Assembly (NCBI GenBank): GCA_964507195.1
Contig: CAZDPA010000017.1
Span: 1 to 39,018, forward strand
Direction of reading: 5' to 3'
From: Solimonas sp964507195
GTDB taxonomy: Bacteria; Pseudomonadota; Gammaproteobacteria; Nevskiales; Nevskiaceae
Length of the DNA: 39,018 nucleotides
Part shown: piece after piece, positions 16,871 to 24,656 of the stretch
Layout of the letters: the number at the start of each line of letters is the position of its first letter
Numbering within the stretch: the first letter of the stretch is position 1
Position numbers and translations under genes: made by a program
The notes under the pieces: generated by a model
Database searches by the model: none
Seen by the model: only the letters and a program-made list of their open reading frames with translations
Told to the model about the DNA's origin: nothing

Positions 16871-18084
16871 TGGTCGACAAATGCACCGTCTGGAGTGACC
16901 TCGGCGGAACGTTGGTTCGTGTTGGCTTAGTGACACACGCGGGGCGACGCGGAGAGTTCAACTATGTCGATCCGTATCTGGACAGCGCCGGACCCGCGAT
17001 CGACCCCATCAATCTGAAAGTAGCGCGCGAGGTATATCGAACCGGCACCAATCACGGCGTCTTCGGCGTCATCGACGACACAGGCCCCGACAGCTGGGGC
17101 AGGCGTGTGCTCAAAACGCTCGAACCCGAGAAGTACGCAACGGCTGGCCCGTTGGATCTGCTGCTCATGAGCAGTGGTTACGGCATCGGCAGCCTGATGC
17201 TCTCCAGGGACGCCCGCGCGCGACCGCGCCGTTACCGCGGCGTTTCGCGCGCACAGCTCGGCGGTGCTGCGGAAAGCGCGCACACGATCGAACTGGGCGG
17301 GGTGCCTGCTGCGAATCTGCGCGAACTCATGCGTGCGGCAACATCGGCCGGCGGCGCCCATCCGAAGATTCAGGTGACGGATGACGATGGCACCGAGTGG
17401 ATTGCCAAATTCCGCTCCGTCGACGACGTCATCGAAACACCACGCGTCGAATACGCGACGATGCAACTGGCGCGCCTGCATTGCGGCATCAACGCGGCGC
17501 GCGTCGACCTCAGCGCCATCGGCGAACGCTCCGCTGTGCTGGTCAAACGCTTCGATCGCGAGCACGGCAACGAGCACTACGCCAGCGCGCATGCGCTCTG
17601 GAATCGCGAGACGGCGGCGGCGGATGCCACCAACACCTGGGCAACGTATGCCGGCATCGTTGCGCTGCGGCAGGCACTGCCCGGCGAGGGCGTCAGCGAC
17701 GACGCTGTGGAGCTGTTCCGCCGCATGGTCTTCAACGTGATCATCGGCAACACCGACGATCACGGCAGGAATCACGGATTCCTGATGGATCCCGCCGGCA
17801 AATGGCGTCTGGCGCCTGCGTTCGATGTGCTGCCGGCCATGCGCAACCAGGTCCATGTCCATGCGCTCGGCATCGGTCCGCGGGGCCCGGTGCGCAGCTT
17901 CGAGAACGTACTGGGCGGCGTGGCAAACTTCGGGCTGGACGCAAAGAAGGCCGCAGGGATGATTCGCGAAATCGGCGATGGCGTGCGCACCCACTATCCC
18001 CGCCTGCTGCAGGAGGCAAGGTGCACCGGCTCAGACCGGGATGCTGTGCTGGCGCGCTGCATGTTTCCGGACCAGGCGCTCTGA
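16870..18084 (+). CDS. hipA: HipA-family serine/threonine kinase toxin
   Basis: A 404-residue HipA-fold kinase. In E. coli HipA phosphorylates glutamyl-tRNA synthetase and so halts growth; other HipA families hit other tRNA synthetases, and the target here is unknown. Visible: N-terminal HipA_N-like region with GVFGVIDDTGPDSWGRRVL (63-81), a P-loop-like SAGGAHPKIQV (159-169), ATP-site Lys180 in WIAKF, the catalytic loop NTDDHGRNHGF with Asp297 (294-304), and the metal-binding Asp319 in APAFDVLP. Kinase residues appear intact. No obvious HipS gene lies upstream. Together with hipB and the DGQHR-methyltransferase pair it makes this stretch look like a defence island. Confidence 0.93.
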   Translation: MVDKCTVWSDLGGTLVRVGLVTHAGRRGEFNYVDPYLDSAGPAIDPINLKVAREVYRTGTNHGVFGVIDDTGPDSWGRRVLKTLEPEKYATAGPLDLLLMSSGYGIGSLMLSRDARARPRRYRGVSRAQLGGAAESAHTIELGGVPAANLRELMRAATSAGGAHPKIQVTDDDGTEWIAKFRSVDDVIETPRVEYATMQLARLHCGINAARVDLSAIGERSAVLVKRFDREHGNEHYASAHALWNRETAAADATNTWATYAGIVALRQALPGEGVSDDAVELFRRMVFNVIIGNTDDHGRNHGFLMDPAGKWRLAPAFDVLPAMRNQVHVHALGIGPRGPVRSFENVLGGVANFGLDAKKAAGMIREIGDGVRTHYPRLLQEARCTGSDRDAVLARCMFPDQAL

Positions 18085-18159
18085 ATGAGCGCAGCTGCCG
18101 CGCGATGGATCCGGCACGGTCATACTGTGCAGGCCGTCCGTCAGAGAAGGATCGCCACG

Positions 18160-18651
18160 ATGCGTTTCGCGCTTCCACTCAGCTTCGCAATCCTGGCCAT
18201 GTCCGTCTCGGCGCAGACGGCGCCGTCACCCTGCGGCAGCGCGGAGCACCGCCAGTTCGATTTCTGGCTCGGTGCGTGGCAGGTGAAGAAGCCGGACGGC
18301 GAGATCGCTGGTACCAACCGCATCGAATCGCAGCACGGTGGCTGCGTCATCCATGAGCGCTACGCCAACAGCCGCGGCTACAGCGGCGAGAGCCTCAACA
18401 CCTATGACGCGTCGCGCAGGCTCTGGCATCAGACCTGGGTGGACAGCTCCGGACTGCTGCTGCTCCTCGAAGGCTCGTTCAACGGCAAGCGTATGGTGCT
18501 TGAGGGGCAGACCGCCGGTCCGGTGCAGCCCACCAAGCACCGGATCACCTGGACACCCAACCCGGACGGCACCGTGCGGCAACTGTGGGAGAACTCGAAT
18601 GACGACAGCGCGTGGGCTGTGGTCTTTGATGGTCTTTACATCAGACCATAG
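18160..18651 (+). CDS. Secreted DUF1579-like protein
   Basis: A 163-residue protein with a signal peptide (MRFALPLSFAILAMSVSAQ). The mature part has the lipocalin-like pattern of DUF1579-type proteins: QFDFWLGAWQV, GGCVIHERY, NTYDASRRLWHQTWVDSSG and a C-terminal VVFDGLYI strand. It is probably periplasmic and might bind a small molecule; function is unknown. The frame is open from 18085, directly after hipA, but ATG 18160 has a purine-rich site (agaagga) and begins the signal peptide. Confidence 0.75.
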   Translation: MRFALPLSFAILAMSVSAQTAPSPCGSAEHRQFDFWLGAWQVKKPDGEIAGTNRIESQHGGCVIHERYANSRGYSGESLNTYDASRRLWHQTWVDSSGLLLLLEGSFNGKRMVLEGQTAGPVQPTKHRITWTPNPDGTVRQLWENSNDDSAWAVVFDGLYIRP

Positions 18652-18681
18652 CTGCCGCGACGCGCAGCAACAGGAGGCGGC

Positions 18682-19869
18682 ATGGTCGAGACACTGAAGG
18701 GCATCGTATGTGTCGTCGGCATTGGCGGCATGGTGGGCGGAGCCTGCGCCGCTACACCCGTGCCGCGTCTGTGGCCGATCGAAGTCGACGGCAGGCACGG
18801 GGCGATCGATCGCAGCGGCAAAGTGGTGGTCGAACCACAGTACGATTCCGCAATCGAGTTCTCCGGCGGGATGGCGCGCGTCACGCAGAACGGCAAGACC
18901 GGCTTCATCGACGCGACAGGCCGGCTTGCGATTTCGCCGAAGAAGATGCTCAGCAGAGGCAGCGGTGATTTCGCCGCCGAGATCAGCATCGCGGCGTTGA
19001 TCAGCCCGGAGTTTTCGGAAGGCCTCGCGGTGTTCCGGCTCGATGATCGCGAGGGCTATGTCGACATGAATGGCGATGTCGCGATCGCTGCACAGTTCGA
19101 TCAGGCCTTGCCGTTCCACGACGGTCTGGCCATCGTCCGCTCCGGTTCGAAGTTCGGCTGGATCGATCGCAGGGGCGAGAGCGTCATTGCTGCAGCCTTC
19201 GACAAGGCACAGCCGTTCAGTGACGGGCTGGCCTGCGTGCTGGTCTACGACAAGGGCGGATACGGTTACATCGACCGCAAGGGTCATTGGGTGATCGACG
19301 CGCAGTTCAACTATGCGTATCCGTTTGCCGAAGGCCGCGCACGCGCGCAGCTCAAGGGTGGGTACGGCTACATCGACAAGGCTGGCAAGACGGTGGTCGA
19401 GCCGCCCGGCGACTACAGGATCTCGACGGATTTCTCCGGCGGACGCGCAGCGTTCCACCACGGCGCGGGCTGGGGCTATCTGGATCCGTCGGGCACAGTC
19501 GCCATCGCACCGGTCTTCTTCGGCGGCTACGCATTTCATGAAGGCCTGGCGCGGGCGACACTGAGCGGCGGGATGACGCCCGAAGGCAAGCGAACCGAAA
19601 AGCGCTTTGGCTACATCGGGCTGGACGGCAGTTTCGTCATCCAGCCGCAGTTCGACGACGCCGGCGACTTCAATGAAGGCCGTGCCGGCGTCGGCGCCGA
19701 CGGCAAGTACGGATTCGTGGACGCGCAGGGCAAGCTGCGTGTCGCGCTGCGTTATGCCGGTGTCGAAAGTTTCTCCGGCGGCCTCGCCCGCGTGTGGATC
19801 CAGACTGCCGGACGCGGTCCGCATGCCTACGTCGATCCGGATGGGCACGAGGTCTGGAGGTCGCCGTAG
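18682..19869 (+). CDS. WG-repeat protein, secreted
   Basis: A 395-residue protein made almost entirely of WG repeats: about eight or nine units of the pattern (G-x-x-G-Y/F-I/V-D-x-x-G-x-x-V-I-x-x-x-F/Y-D-x-A-x-x-F-x-x-G-L/R-A), for example GGYGYIDRKGHWVIDAQFN and KYGFVDAQGKLRV. The N terminus looks like a signal sequence (VCVVGIGGMVGGACA). WG repeats are thought to mediate binding to other proteins; no enzymatic motif is visible. ATG 18682 has an excellent site (caggagg). It lies 30 bases after the DUF1579-like gene, so co-transcription is likely. Confidence 0.92.
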   Translation: MVETLKGIVCVVGIGGMVGGACAATPVPRLWPIEVDGRHGAIDRSGKVVVEPQYDSAIEFSGGMARVTQNGKTGFIDATGRLAISPKKMLSRGSGDFAAEISIAALISPEFSEGLAVFRLDDREGYVDMNGDVAIAAQFDQALPFHDGLAIVRSGSKFGWIDRRGESVIAAAFDKAQPFSDGLACVLVYDKGGYGYIDRKGHWVIDAQFNYAYPFAEGRARAQLKGGYGYIDKAGKTVVEPPGDYRISTDFSGGRAAFHHGAGWGYLDPSGTVAIAPVFFGGYAFHEGLARATLSGGMTPEGKRTEKRFGYIGLDGSFVIQPQFDDAGDFNEGRAGVGADGKYGFVDAQGKLRVALRYAGVESFSGGLARVWIQTAGRGPHAYVDPDGHEVWRSP

Positions 19870-20003
19870 CAAGCCATGCTCAGAAAAACATGACGCACCG
19901 CTGCATCCGACGATGGAAGGCATGACCGCGATCGCACAGGCCTTGAACCTGCAACTCGGCAAGTAAGGCCTCCTGCGCCTGCAGAAATTTCCGGAGAGAT
20001 CGA

Positions 20004-20270
20004 ATGAAGGCCAGCGAAGCGCTGAACCGCCTGGCGCAGCTACCGCAGTTTCAGGAATCGAAGACCGGCAAGTCCGGGTTGATCTGGCGCGTCCTGAATC
20101 TGGAAACCAACGTCGGCTACGCGGGCAGGCTGACCGCGAGCCGCGAGGTTGATGAAGATGTTGGACTGCAGTCATTCGGCAACGCGAGTGCCGGTGGCGG
20201 CAGCGAACCGATCCAGGGCGACCGACTGCGTGCGCTGGTCGAATATTTCGAGAGACGGGCAGGCCGCTAG
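20004..20270 (+). CDS. Small conserved-looking hypothetical protein
   Basis: An 88-residue soluble protein of unknown family with a strong site (ggagag) before ATG. It begins with an amphipathic helix (ASEALNRLAQLPQF), continues with a polar middle and ends in LVEYFERRAGR. Its TAG stop is formed by the first bases of a diverged copy of the MITE terminal repeat (20269-20288), so the natural 3' end may have been changed by an insertion. Confidence 0.65.
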   Translation: MKASEALNRLAQLPQFQESKTGKSGLIWRVLNLETNVGYAGRLTASREVDEDVGLQSFGNASAGGGSEPIQGDRLRALVEYFERRAGR

Positions 20271-20288
20271 GGCCTGCTAACGTTCAGT
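20269..20288 (+). repeat. Diverged single copy of the MITE terminal repeat
   Basis: TAGGGCCTGCTAACGTTCAG matches the element end TAGGGCCTGTTAACGCTATG at 21300-21319 in 16 of 20 positions (14 of the first 15), same orientation. It sits at the stop codons of the flanking convergent genes and marks the left edge of the rpoZ-like cassette. Confidence 0.6.
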
Positions 20289-20670
20289 CGCGCAGCACGC
20301 AGTCGATGTCATAGCTCAGCGTCACCGGGCAGACGACGCTACGCCGTGGCGCTGACGACAGCACGCCGCTGCACTGCAAATCTCCGCTTGCGGTTCTTGA
20401 GCGACTTTTGGCAGCACCGGTGATCGCTCTGGTCAGATCGAAGCCACCGCCCTCGCATTCCTTGGAAGGGCATTGCATGTGGAAATACGCCTGCATGTCG
20501 CCGGTGTAGATCTGCTTGTACGGTGAAAGGCGGTCGGCACCGGTGAAGCGCACGCCCAGAGAAATGTGCTTTAAGGCGGGAAAGCAGGAGGAGATGGTTT
20601 GCGCCGTCTGATAGGTGTGTAGCCGCTGCTCACGCAGTTTCAGATCGATGGCGCGCGGTTTGTATGCCAT
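20284..20670 (-). CDS. Hypothetical Cys-containing protein, third gene of rpoZ-like cassette
   Basis: A 128-residue protein that I do not recognise. The N-terminal third is basic and helical (MAYKPRAIDLKLREQRLHTY); the middle has HMQCPSKECEGGGFDL, and later GDLQCSG, VVCPVTLSY and DIDCVLRD, so five or more cysteines could hold a metal or form disulfides. There is no signal peptide, which favours metal binding in the cytoplasm. It starts 25 bases after the zinc-ribbon gene and is probably in the same transcript. Its stop lies within the diverged repeat at 20269-20288. Confidence 0.65.
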   Translation of the reverse strand: MAYKPRAIDLKLREQRLHTYQTAQTISSCFPALKHISLGVRFTGADRLSPYKQIYTGDMQAYFHMQCPSKECEGGGFDLTRAITGAAKSRSRTASGDLQCSGVLSSAPRRSVVCPVTLSYDIDCVLRD

Positions 20671-20695
20671 AGCACAGCAGCTCGCAAAGAGAAGG

Positions 20696-20932
20696 TTATT
20701 CGGGAATGCCGGTGCTGACCGGCTCTGGATTTGCCACGATGCGCGTGGCCAGAGCCCAGCCCGTGTTCAACCCTTTGCGCAGCACGGTGCCGCACGCGGC
20801 ACAGGCGTACAGCTTCTGGTTGCCCGTGGCGGCATAGCCTGAGGTCCGCGCAGAGCCCGGCCGGTCCAACCGGGCATGCGGTTTCCAGGTCGAGGGCAAG
20901 CCGATCTGGTCCGAGCACTTCTTGCAGGTCAT
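20696..20932 (-). CDS. Small zinc-ribbon protein
   Basis: A 78-residue protein with two CxxC knuckles, CKKC (3-6) and CAAC (44-47) in LYACAACGTVL, the arrangement of a zinc ribbon. The loop between is rich in Arg, Pro and Gly. Such ribbons bind nucleic acid or partner proteins, many of them in transcription. ATG 20932 is only 12 bases after the rpoZ-like stop, with an aagga site, so the two are surely co-transcribed. That proximity suggests a role at RNA polymerase, but this is inference. Confidence 0.7.
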   Translation of the reverse strand: MTCKKCSDQIGLPSTWKPHARLDRPGSARTSGYAATGNQKLYACAACGTVLRKGLNTGWALATRIVANPEPVSTGIPE

Positions 20933-20944
20933 GTGCCGGTTCCT

Positions 20945-21208
20945 TCAGATGTCGCTGCCCAGCTCTGGGAACTCGAGGCCCGAAATCGTTGTGCGAAGCT
21001 CGGGCAGGTCATCTTCCTTGAGCACCGACAATCCGACGAACCCGGCCGCCACTTCCTTGAGCGTCAGCACCGTCGACTTGTGATCCTGCCAGGGCAGGTG
21101 AGCTACCGCGCCGCGCGCCAGCTGGCGCGCGCGTTTGGACGCGACAAGGCACAAGCTGAAGTGATTGGGAATACGGGCGAGACAGTCTTCTACAGTGACG
21201 CGTGCCAT
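20945..21208 (-). CDS. RNA polymerase omega subunit-like protein (RpoZ paralogue)
   Basis: An 87-residue protein clearly related to the omega subunit: it opens with MARVTVEDCL, continues with SLCLVASKRARQL (compare the RpoZ core VLVAARRARQ) and has KSTVLTLKEVAAG where RpoZ has KTTVIALREIEEG. Omega helps assemble beta' and is needed for ppGpp site 1. The housekeeping rpoZ is normally beside gmk and spoT, which are absent here, and this protein has diverged in the segment between (ARGAVAHLPWQDH) and at its C terminus (LEFPELGSDI), so it is probably an accessory paralogue. ATG 21208 is chosen because it begins the conserved MARVTVED; the frame is open ten codons further. Confidence 0.82.
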   Translation of the reverse strand: MARVTVEDCLARIPNHFSLCLVASKRARQLARGAVAHLPWQDHKSTVLTLKEVAAGFVGLSVLKEDDLPELRTTISGLEFPELGSDI

Positions 21209-21299
21209 GGGACATTCCGCAAATTGCCGCAATAGCACGGTGATGCACTATATAGACATATCTCCGCCTTCACGGACCGTCGGTCTGAAATATTCGCCT
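21209..21299 (-). promoter_or_regulatory. Probable promoter region of the rpoZ-like cassette
   Basis: The 91 bases between the rpoZ-like start and the MITE include the AT-rich word gtctatatagtgc on the minus strand (tatagt is a possible -10) and a doubled ttgcgg (ttgcggcaatttgcgg) just before the start. The cassette promoter must lie here or within the adjacent element. Confidence 0.35.
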
Positions 21300-21577
21300 T
21301 AGGGCCTGTTAACGCTATGGCGTCTTCGTGCCGAAGACCTGAGACGGAGACCGTTCTGGCGCAGTGCAAGGAAGAAGGAGCGCGGTGTACTGGACGTACA
21401 CGAGCGAGTTCTGACGCCGCAATGCGCCAAAACGGTCCCGCCCTTCGGGTGCCACGGGATTTGCGGCCATGCGGCGTTGCGACCTCCTCCTGGAACCATC
21501 GAATTTGATCGGTCGCGCCTTGCCTGGCCGCAAATCTCGTGGCATCACACCGACCGACATAGCGTTAACAGGCCCTA
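21300..21577. mobile_element. MITE-like element with 20-bp perfect terminal inverted repeats
   Basis: A 278-base element bounded by TAGGGCCTGTTAACGCTATG (21300-21319) and its exact reverse complement (21558-21577). The outermost TA may be the target duplication, as for IS630/Tc1 and some IS5-type elements. There is no transposase frame. The interior is built of nested inverted repeats: gtcttcg/cgaagac (21322-21338), gaccgttctggcgcagtgc (21349-21367) with its 17/19 complement at 21419-21437, gtgtac/gtacac (21385-21401), and tgccacgggatttgcggcca (21450-21469) with its complement at 21525-21544. RNA of either strand would fold tightly and could act as a terminator. The right end supplies the stop codon of msrAB. 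Confidence 0.85.
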
Positions 21578-23134
21578 CTTCTCTCCAAACAGCGGGCGGA
21601 ACTCGGCATAACCCTCGCCAGCAAGCTTCTCCACCGGGACGAACCGGATCGACGCACTGTTGATGCAGTAACGCTTGCCGCCGCGATCCTTGGGCCCGTC
21701 GTCGAAGACGTGGCCCAGATGCGAATCGCCGACGCGGCTGCGCACTTCGGTGCGTGTCATCCCGTAGCGGGTGTCTGTCCGGTAGTGAGTCACGTCCGGA
21801 ACGATCGGGCGCGTGAAGCTCGGCCAGCCGCAGGCGGAGTCGTATTTCTCGTTAGAGGTGAACAGCGGCTCTCCGGTCACCACGTCCACGTAGAGGCCCG
21901 GCACGTAGTTGTCCCAGTACTCGTTGCTGTACGCGCGCTCCGTGTCTTCCTCCTGGGTCACAGCGTACTGTTCCGCGGTCAGCGACTTGCGCAGCGTGGC
22001 GTTGTCCGGCTTGCGGTAGCGGGCTGGATCCACTTTCACCTGCGCAGGCGGAACGGTGGCATTGGTCAGGCTGGAAAAATCGGTGTGGCAATAGCCGTCC
22101 GGATTCTTCTCCAGATAATCCTGGTGGTAGTCCTCGGCGAGGGCGAACTGCGTCAGCGGCAGCAACTCGGTCACGACGGGCTTGTTCCAGCGGCTGCGCT
22201 CTGTCTTCGTCACCGCATCCGCTACGGCGCGGTCGGACGGATCCTTGTAGTAGATGCCCGTCCGGTACTGCACGCCTCGATCGTTGCCCTGCTTGTTCAG
22301 CGAAGTGGGATCGATGATCTTGAAGAACAGCGTCAGCAGTTTTTCGAGGCTGACGCGCCTGGGGTCATAGCGCACGCGCACGGCTTCCGCGTGACCTGAG
22401 CCATCTATCACGTCGTCGTAGCTCGGGTTGGGGGTAGATCCGTTGGCGTAACCGGACGCGGCATCGGCCACGCCGTAGACACGGGCGAAATATGCCTCCA
22501 CGCCCCAGAAGCAGCCGCCCGCCAGCCAGATCTCCTTCAGTTCGGCTTTGCTGTAATCCACGCCGACATTGGGGTTGGGCGGGAAACGCGTGCTGACACG
22601 CGCATTGCTGCCCTTGGCCTCGTCGAAGTGGGCAACAATCCAGTCGTTGGAAACCTGCCCCGTGTGTACGTCGATGCGTTTTCCTTGCGGGCTGAGCCAC
22701 ATCGACGACGGATACTTGTCCACGCCCAGCGAGGCGGCAAACCGGCCGCCGGAATCGATCAGAATCGGCACATCGAACTTTCGCGCCTTGGCCCAGGACC
22801 TGAAATCGCCTTCCGGCATTTCACCCAGATACTCGGGCGAAGCGATCGTCAGCACTTCCACGTCGTCGCTCTTGTTGGCAGCCAGGGCTTCGACCTCGGA
22901 CATCCCGGCCAAGCAGATCGGACACCAGCTCGCCCAGAACTTGATGTACAGCTTCTTGCCGCGGTAATTCGCCAGGCTGACGGTTTTTCCGTCCAGATCA
23001 GATAGCGTGACATCCACAACCTGGCCCGACGCATTGGAGGTTTTGGTCGACGACTCCGTCCCTGCCGAACAGCTGGCGGCAAACATCAGGCCGGTCAGGA
23101 AGACGGAGGTCAGGACTGCTTTCGATACGTTCAT
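21575..23134 (-). CDS. msrAB: Thioredoxin-MsrA-MsrB fusion lipoprotein (PilB-like)
   Basis: A 519-residue three-domain protein with the layout of Neisseria PilB. The N-terminal segment ends with AASC (Cys22), a probable lipobox, so the protein is exported. A TlpA-like thioredoxin domain (about 37-170) has WCPIC (Cys71, Cys74). MsrA (about 200-360) has the catalytic GCFWG (Cys208) and EDYHQDYLEKNP. MsrB (about 385-515) has CGWPSF, SHLGHVF and catalytic Cys490 in RYCINSAS. MsrA and MsrB reduce the S- and R-forms of methionine sulfoxide in oxidised envelope proteins, and the thioredoxin domain recycles them with electrons from a DsbD-like donor. The TAG stop lies inside the MITE end, but the protein is full length. 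Confidence 0.96.
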   Translation of the reverse strand: MNVSKAVLTSVFLTGLMFAASCSAGTESSTKTSNASGQVVDVTLSDLDGKTVSLANYRGKKLYIKFWASWCPICLAGMSEVEALAANKSDDVEVLTIASPEYLGEMPEGDFRSWAKARKFDVPILIDSGGRFAASLGVDKYPSSMWLSPQGKRIDVHTGQVSNDWIVAHFDEAKGSNARVSTRFPPNPNVGVDYSKAELKEIWLAGGCFWGVEAYFARVYGVADAASGYANGSTPNPSYDDVIDGSGHAEAVRVRYDPRRVSLEKLLTLFFKIIDPTSLNKQGNDRGVQYRTGIYYKDPSDRAVADAVTKTERSRWNKPVVTELLPLTQFALAEDYHQDYLEKNPDGYCHTDFSSLTNATVPPAQVKVDPARYRKPDNATLRKSLTAEQYAVTQEEDTERAYSNEYWDNYVPGLYVDVVTGEPLFTSNEKYDSACGWPSFTRPIVPDVTHYRTDTRYGMTRTEVRSRVGDSHLGHVFDDGPKDRGGKRYCINSASIRFVPVEKLAGEGYAEFRPLFGEK

Positions 23135-23296
23135 GTGACATCCCGGCGGACGCGCGTCCGATGAGCAATGCGGTGGTCCCGCTGATTACGGGAAAGTACA
23201 TCGCATTGGACGCACCCGGATGAAAATAGTGCCGCTGCCGGACTCACGGACATATCTGCCGGCCGCTGGGCAATGATTTCAGCGAGAAGGCGACCG

Positions 23297-24616
23297 TTAC
23301 CGCGCGTTTGAGCTGACCCGCCAGATGATATTGCCGACATCGTCGGCGACGAGCAGGCCACCGCGCCGATCGATCGCCACGCCGACCGGCCGGCCGTAGG
23401 CATCGCCGTCTTCGCTGAGAAATCCGGTCAGTACATCGACGGGTTTGCCGTTCGGCTTGCCATCCGCAAACGGCACGAAGATCACCTTGTAGCCGCTGTG
23501 CGGCTTGCGGTTCCAGGAGCCGTGCTGGCCGATGAACATGCCTTCGGCGAACTGCGCTGGCAGGGTGTTGCCTTGCGCATTGCTGAGGCCGAGCGAGGCG
23601 GTATGCGGGCCGAGTGCGTAGTCGGGCACGCGGGCCCTGGCGACCATGTCGGGCCGCGGTGGTTGCACACGCTCGTCGACGTGCCTGCCGTAGTAACTCC
23701 ACGGCCAGCCGTAGAACGCGCCGTCATCGACCGAGGTCATGTAGTCGGGCACCAGATCGCTGCCGATCTCGTCGCGTTCGTTGACCGCAACCCAGAGCTT
23801 GCCGCTGCGCGGCTCCCAGGCCATGCCGACCGGATTGCGCAGACCAGATGCGTAGACGCGCTGGCGGCCACTGGCGACATCGATCTCGAGGATCGCGGCG
23901 CGATCGATTTCCTTTTCGAGGCCGTTCTCGGCCACGTTGCTGTTCGACCCGACGCCAACGTAAAGCTTGCTGCCGTCTGCACTGGCGATCAGGCTCTTCG
24001 TCCAGTGGTGATTCAGCGCACCACCCGGCAGCGGTGCGATACGTGTGCCGCTGCCGCTGATCCGTTCTTCGCCGAGGCGATAGTCGAAGCGGAGCACTGC
24101 ATCCGTGTTGGCGACGTAGAGGCGATCGGCAAACCAGGCCATGCCGAACGGTGCGTTGAGCTTTTCAAGCAGCACTGAGCGCTGATCAGCGACGCCGTCG
24201 CCATCGACATCACGCAGCAGCGAAATGCGGTTCGCGCTCGGCACACCCGCGCCGGCGCGCTTCATGACGACACCGGCAATCCAGCCCTTGATGCCGGCGC
24301 TGTCTTCCGGACGATCCGGTGCATTGGTCTCGGCGACCAGCACATCGCCATTCGGCAATACATGCAGCCAGCGCGGATGATCGAGCGCATCCGCGAACGC
24401 AACCACCCGCAGGCCGGTTGCTGCACGCGGCTTGCCTCCTTCGGACCAACCCTTGGCGGGCGCGATATTGATCGTCGGCAGCAGCGCCTTCACTGGCGCG
24501 ACGAGTTTCGGTGTTGGCCCGGTGCCGTCTTCGACGGTCAGCTGCGCTTCTTCGGCGTGGGCGCGCGTGCCGAGCAGCAACATCAGTACAAAGCACAACA
24601 CGCGGCGCTGTTTCAT
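23297..24616 (-). CDS. PQQ-dependent sugar (sorbosone-type) dehydrogenase, periplasmic
   Basis: A 439-residue secreted protein of the soluble glucose/sorbosone dehydrogenase beta-propeller family. ATG 24616 has an agaagga site and opens a signal peptide (RRVLCFVLMLLLGTRAHA). Motifs: LDHPRWLHVLPNGDVLVAET, LNAPFGMAWFADRLYVANTD, GGALNHHWTKSLIASADGSKLYVGVGSNSN, GLRNPVGMAWEPRSGKLWVAVNERDEIG and GRPVGVAIDRRGGLLVADDVGNIIWRV, the repeated blades of such propellers. The family oxidises sugars or sugar aldehydes with PQQ; the actual substrate, and whether PQQ is bound, cannot be told. It lies 40 bases downstream of the receiver-GAF gene on the same strand. Confidence 0.9.
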   Translation of the reverse strand: MKQRRVLCFVLMLLLGTRAHAEEAQLTVEDGTGPTPKLVAPVKALLPTINIAPAKGWSEGGKPRAATGLRVVAFADALDHPRWLHVLPNGDVLVAETNAPDRPEDSAGIKGWIAGVVMKRAGAGVPSANRISLLRDVDGDGVADQRSVLLEKLNAPFGMAWFADRLYVANTDAVLRFDYRLGEERISGSGTRIAPLPGGALNHHWTKSLIASADGSKLYVGVGSNSNVAENGLEKEIDRAAILEIDVASGRQRVYASGLRNPVGMAWEPRSGKLWVAVNERDEIGSDLVPDYMTSVDDGAFYGWPWSYYGRHVDERVQPPRPDMVARARVPDYALGPHTASLGLSNAQGNTLPAQFAEGMFIGQHGSWNRKPHSGYKVIFVPFADGKPNGKPVDVLTGFLSEDGDAYGRPVGVAIDRRGGLLVADDVGNIIWRVSSNAR

Positions 24617-24656
24617 TGCGGTCCTTCTCAGTCCAGGCTTGAAATATCGGAAGACT

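Noticed and set aside
19914..19966. Short frame MEGMTAIAQALNLQLGK after the WG-repeat gene
   Set aside because: Seventeen codons with no ribosome site; it may be the tail of a lost gene but is too short to support.
18226..20175. A 649-codon minus-strand frame opposite the DUF1579-like and WG-repeat genes
   Set aside because: The plus strand holds two signal peptides, good ribosome sites and unmistakable WG repeats; the minus frame is low-complexity antisense.
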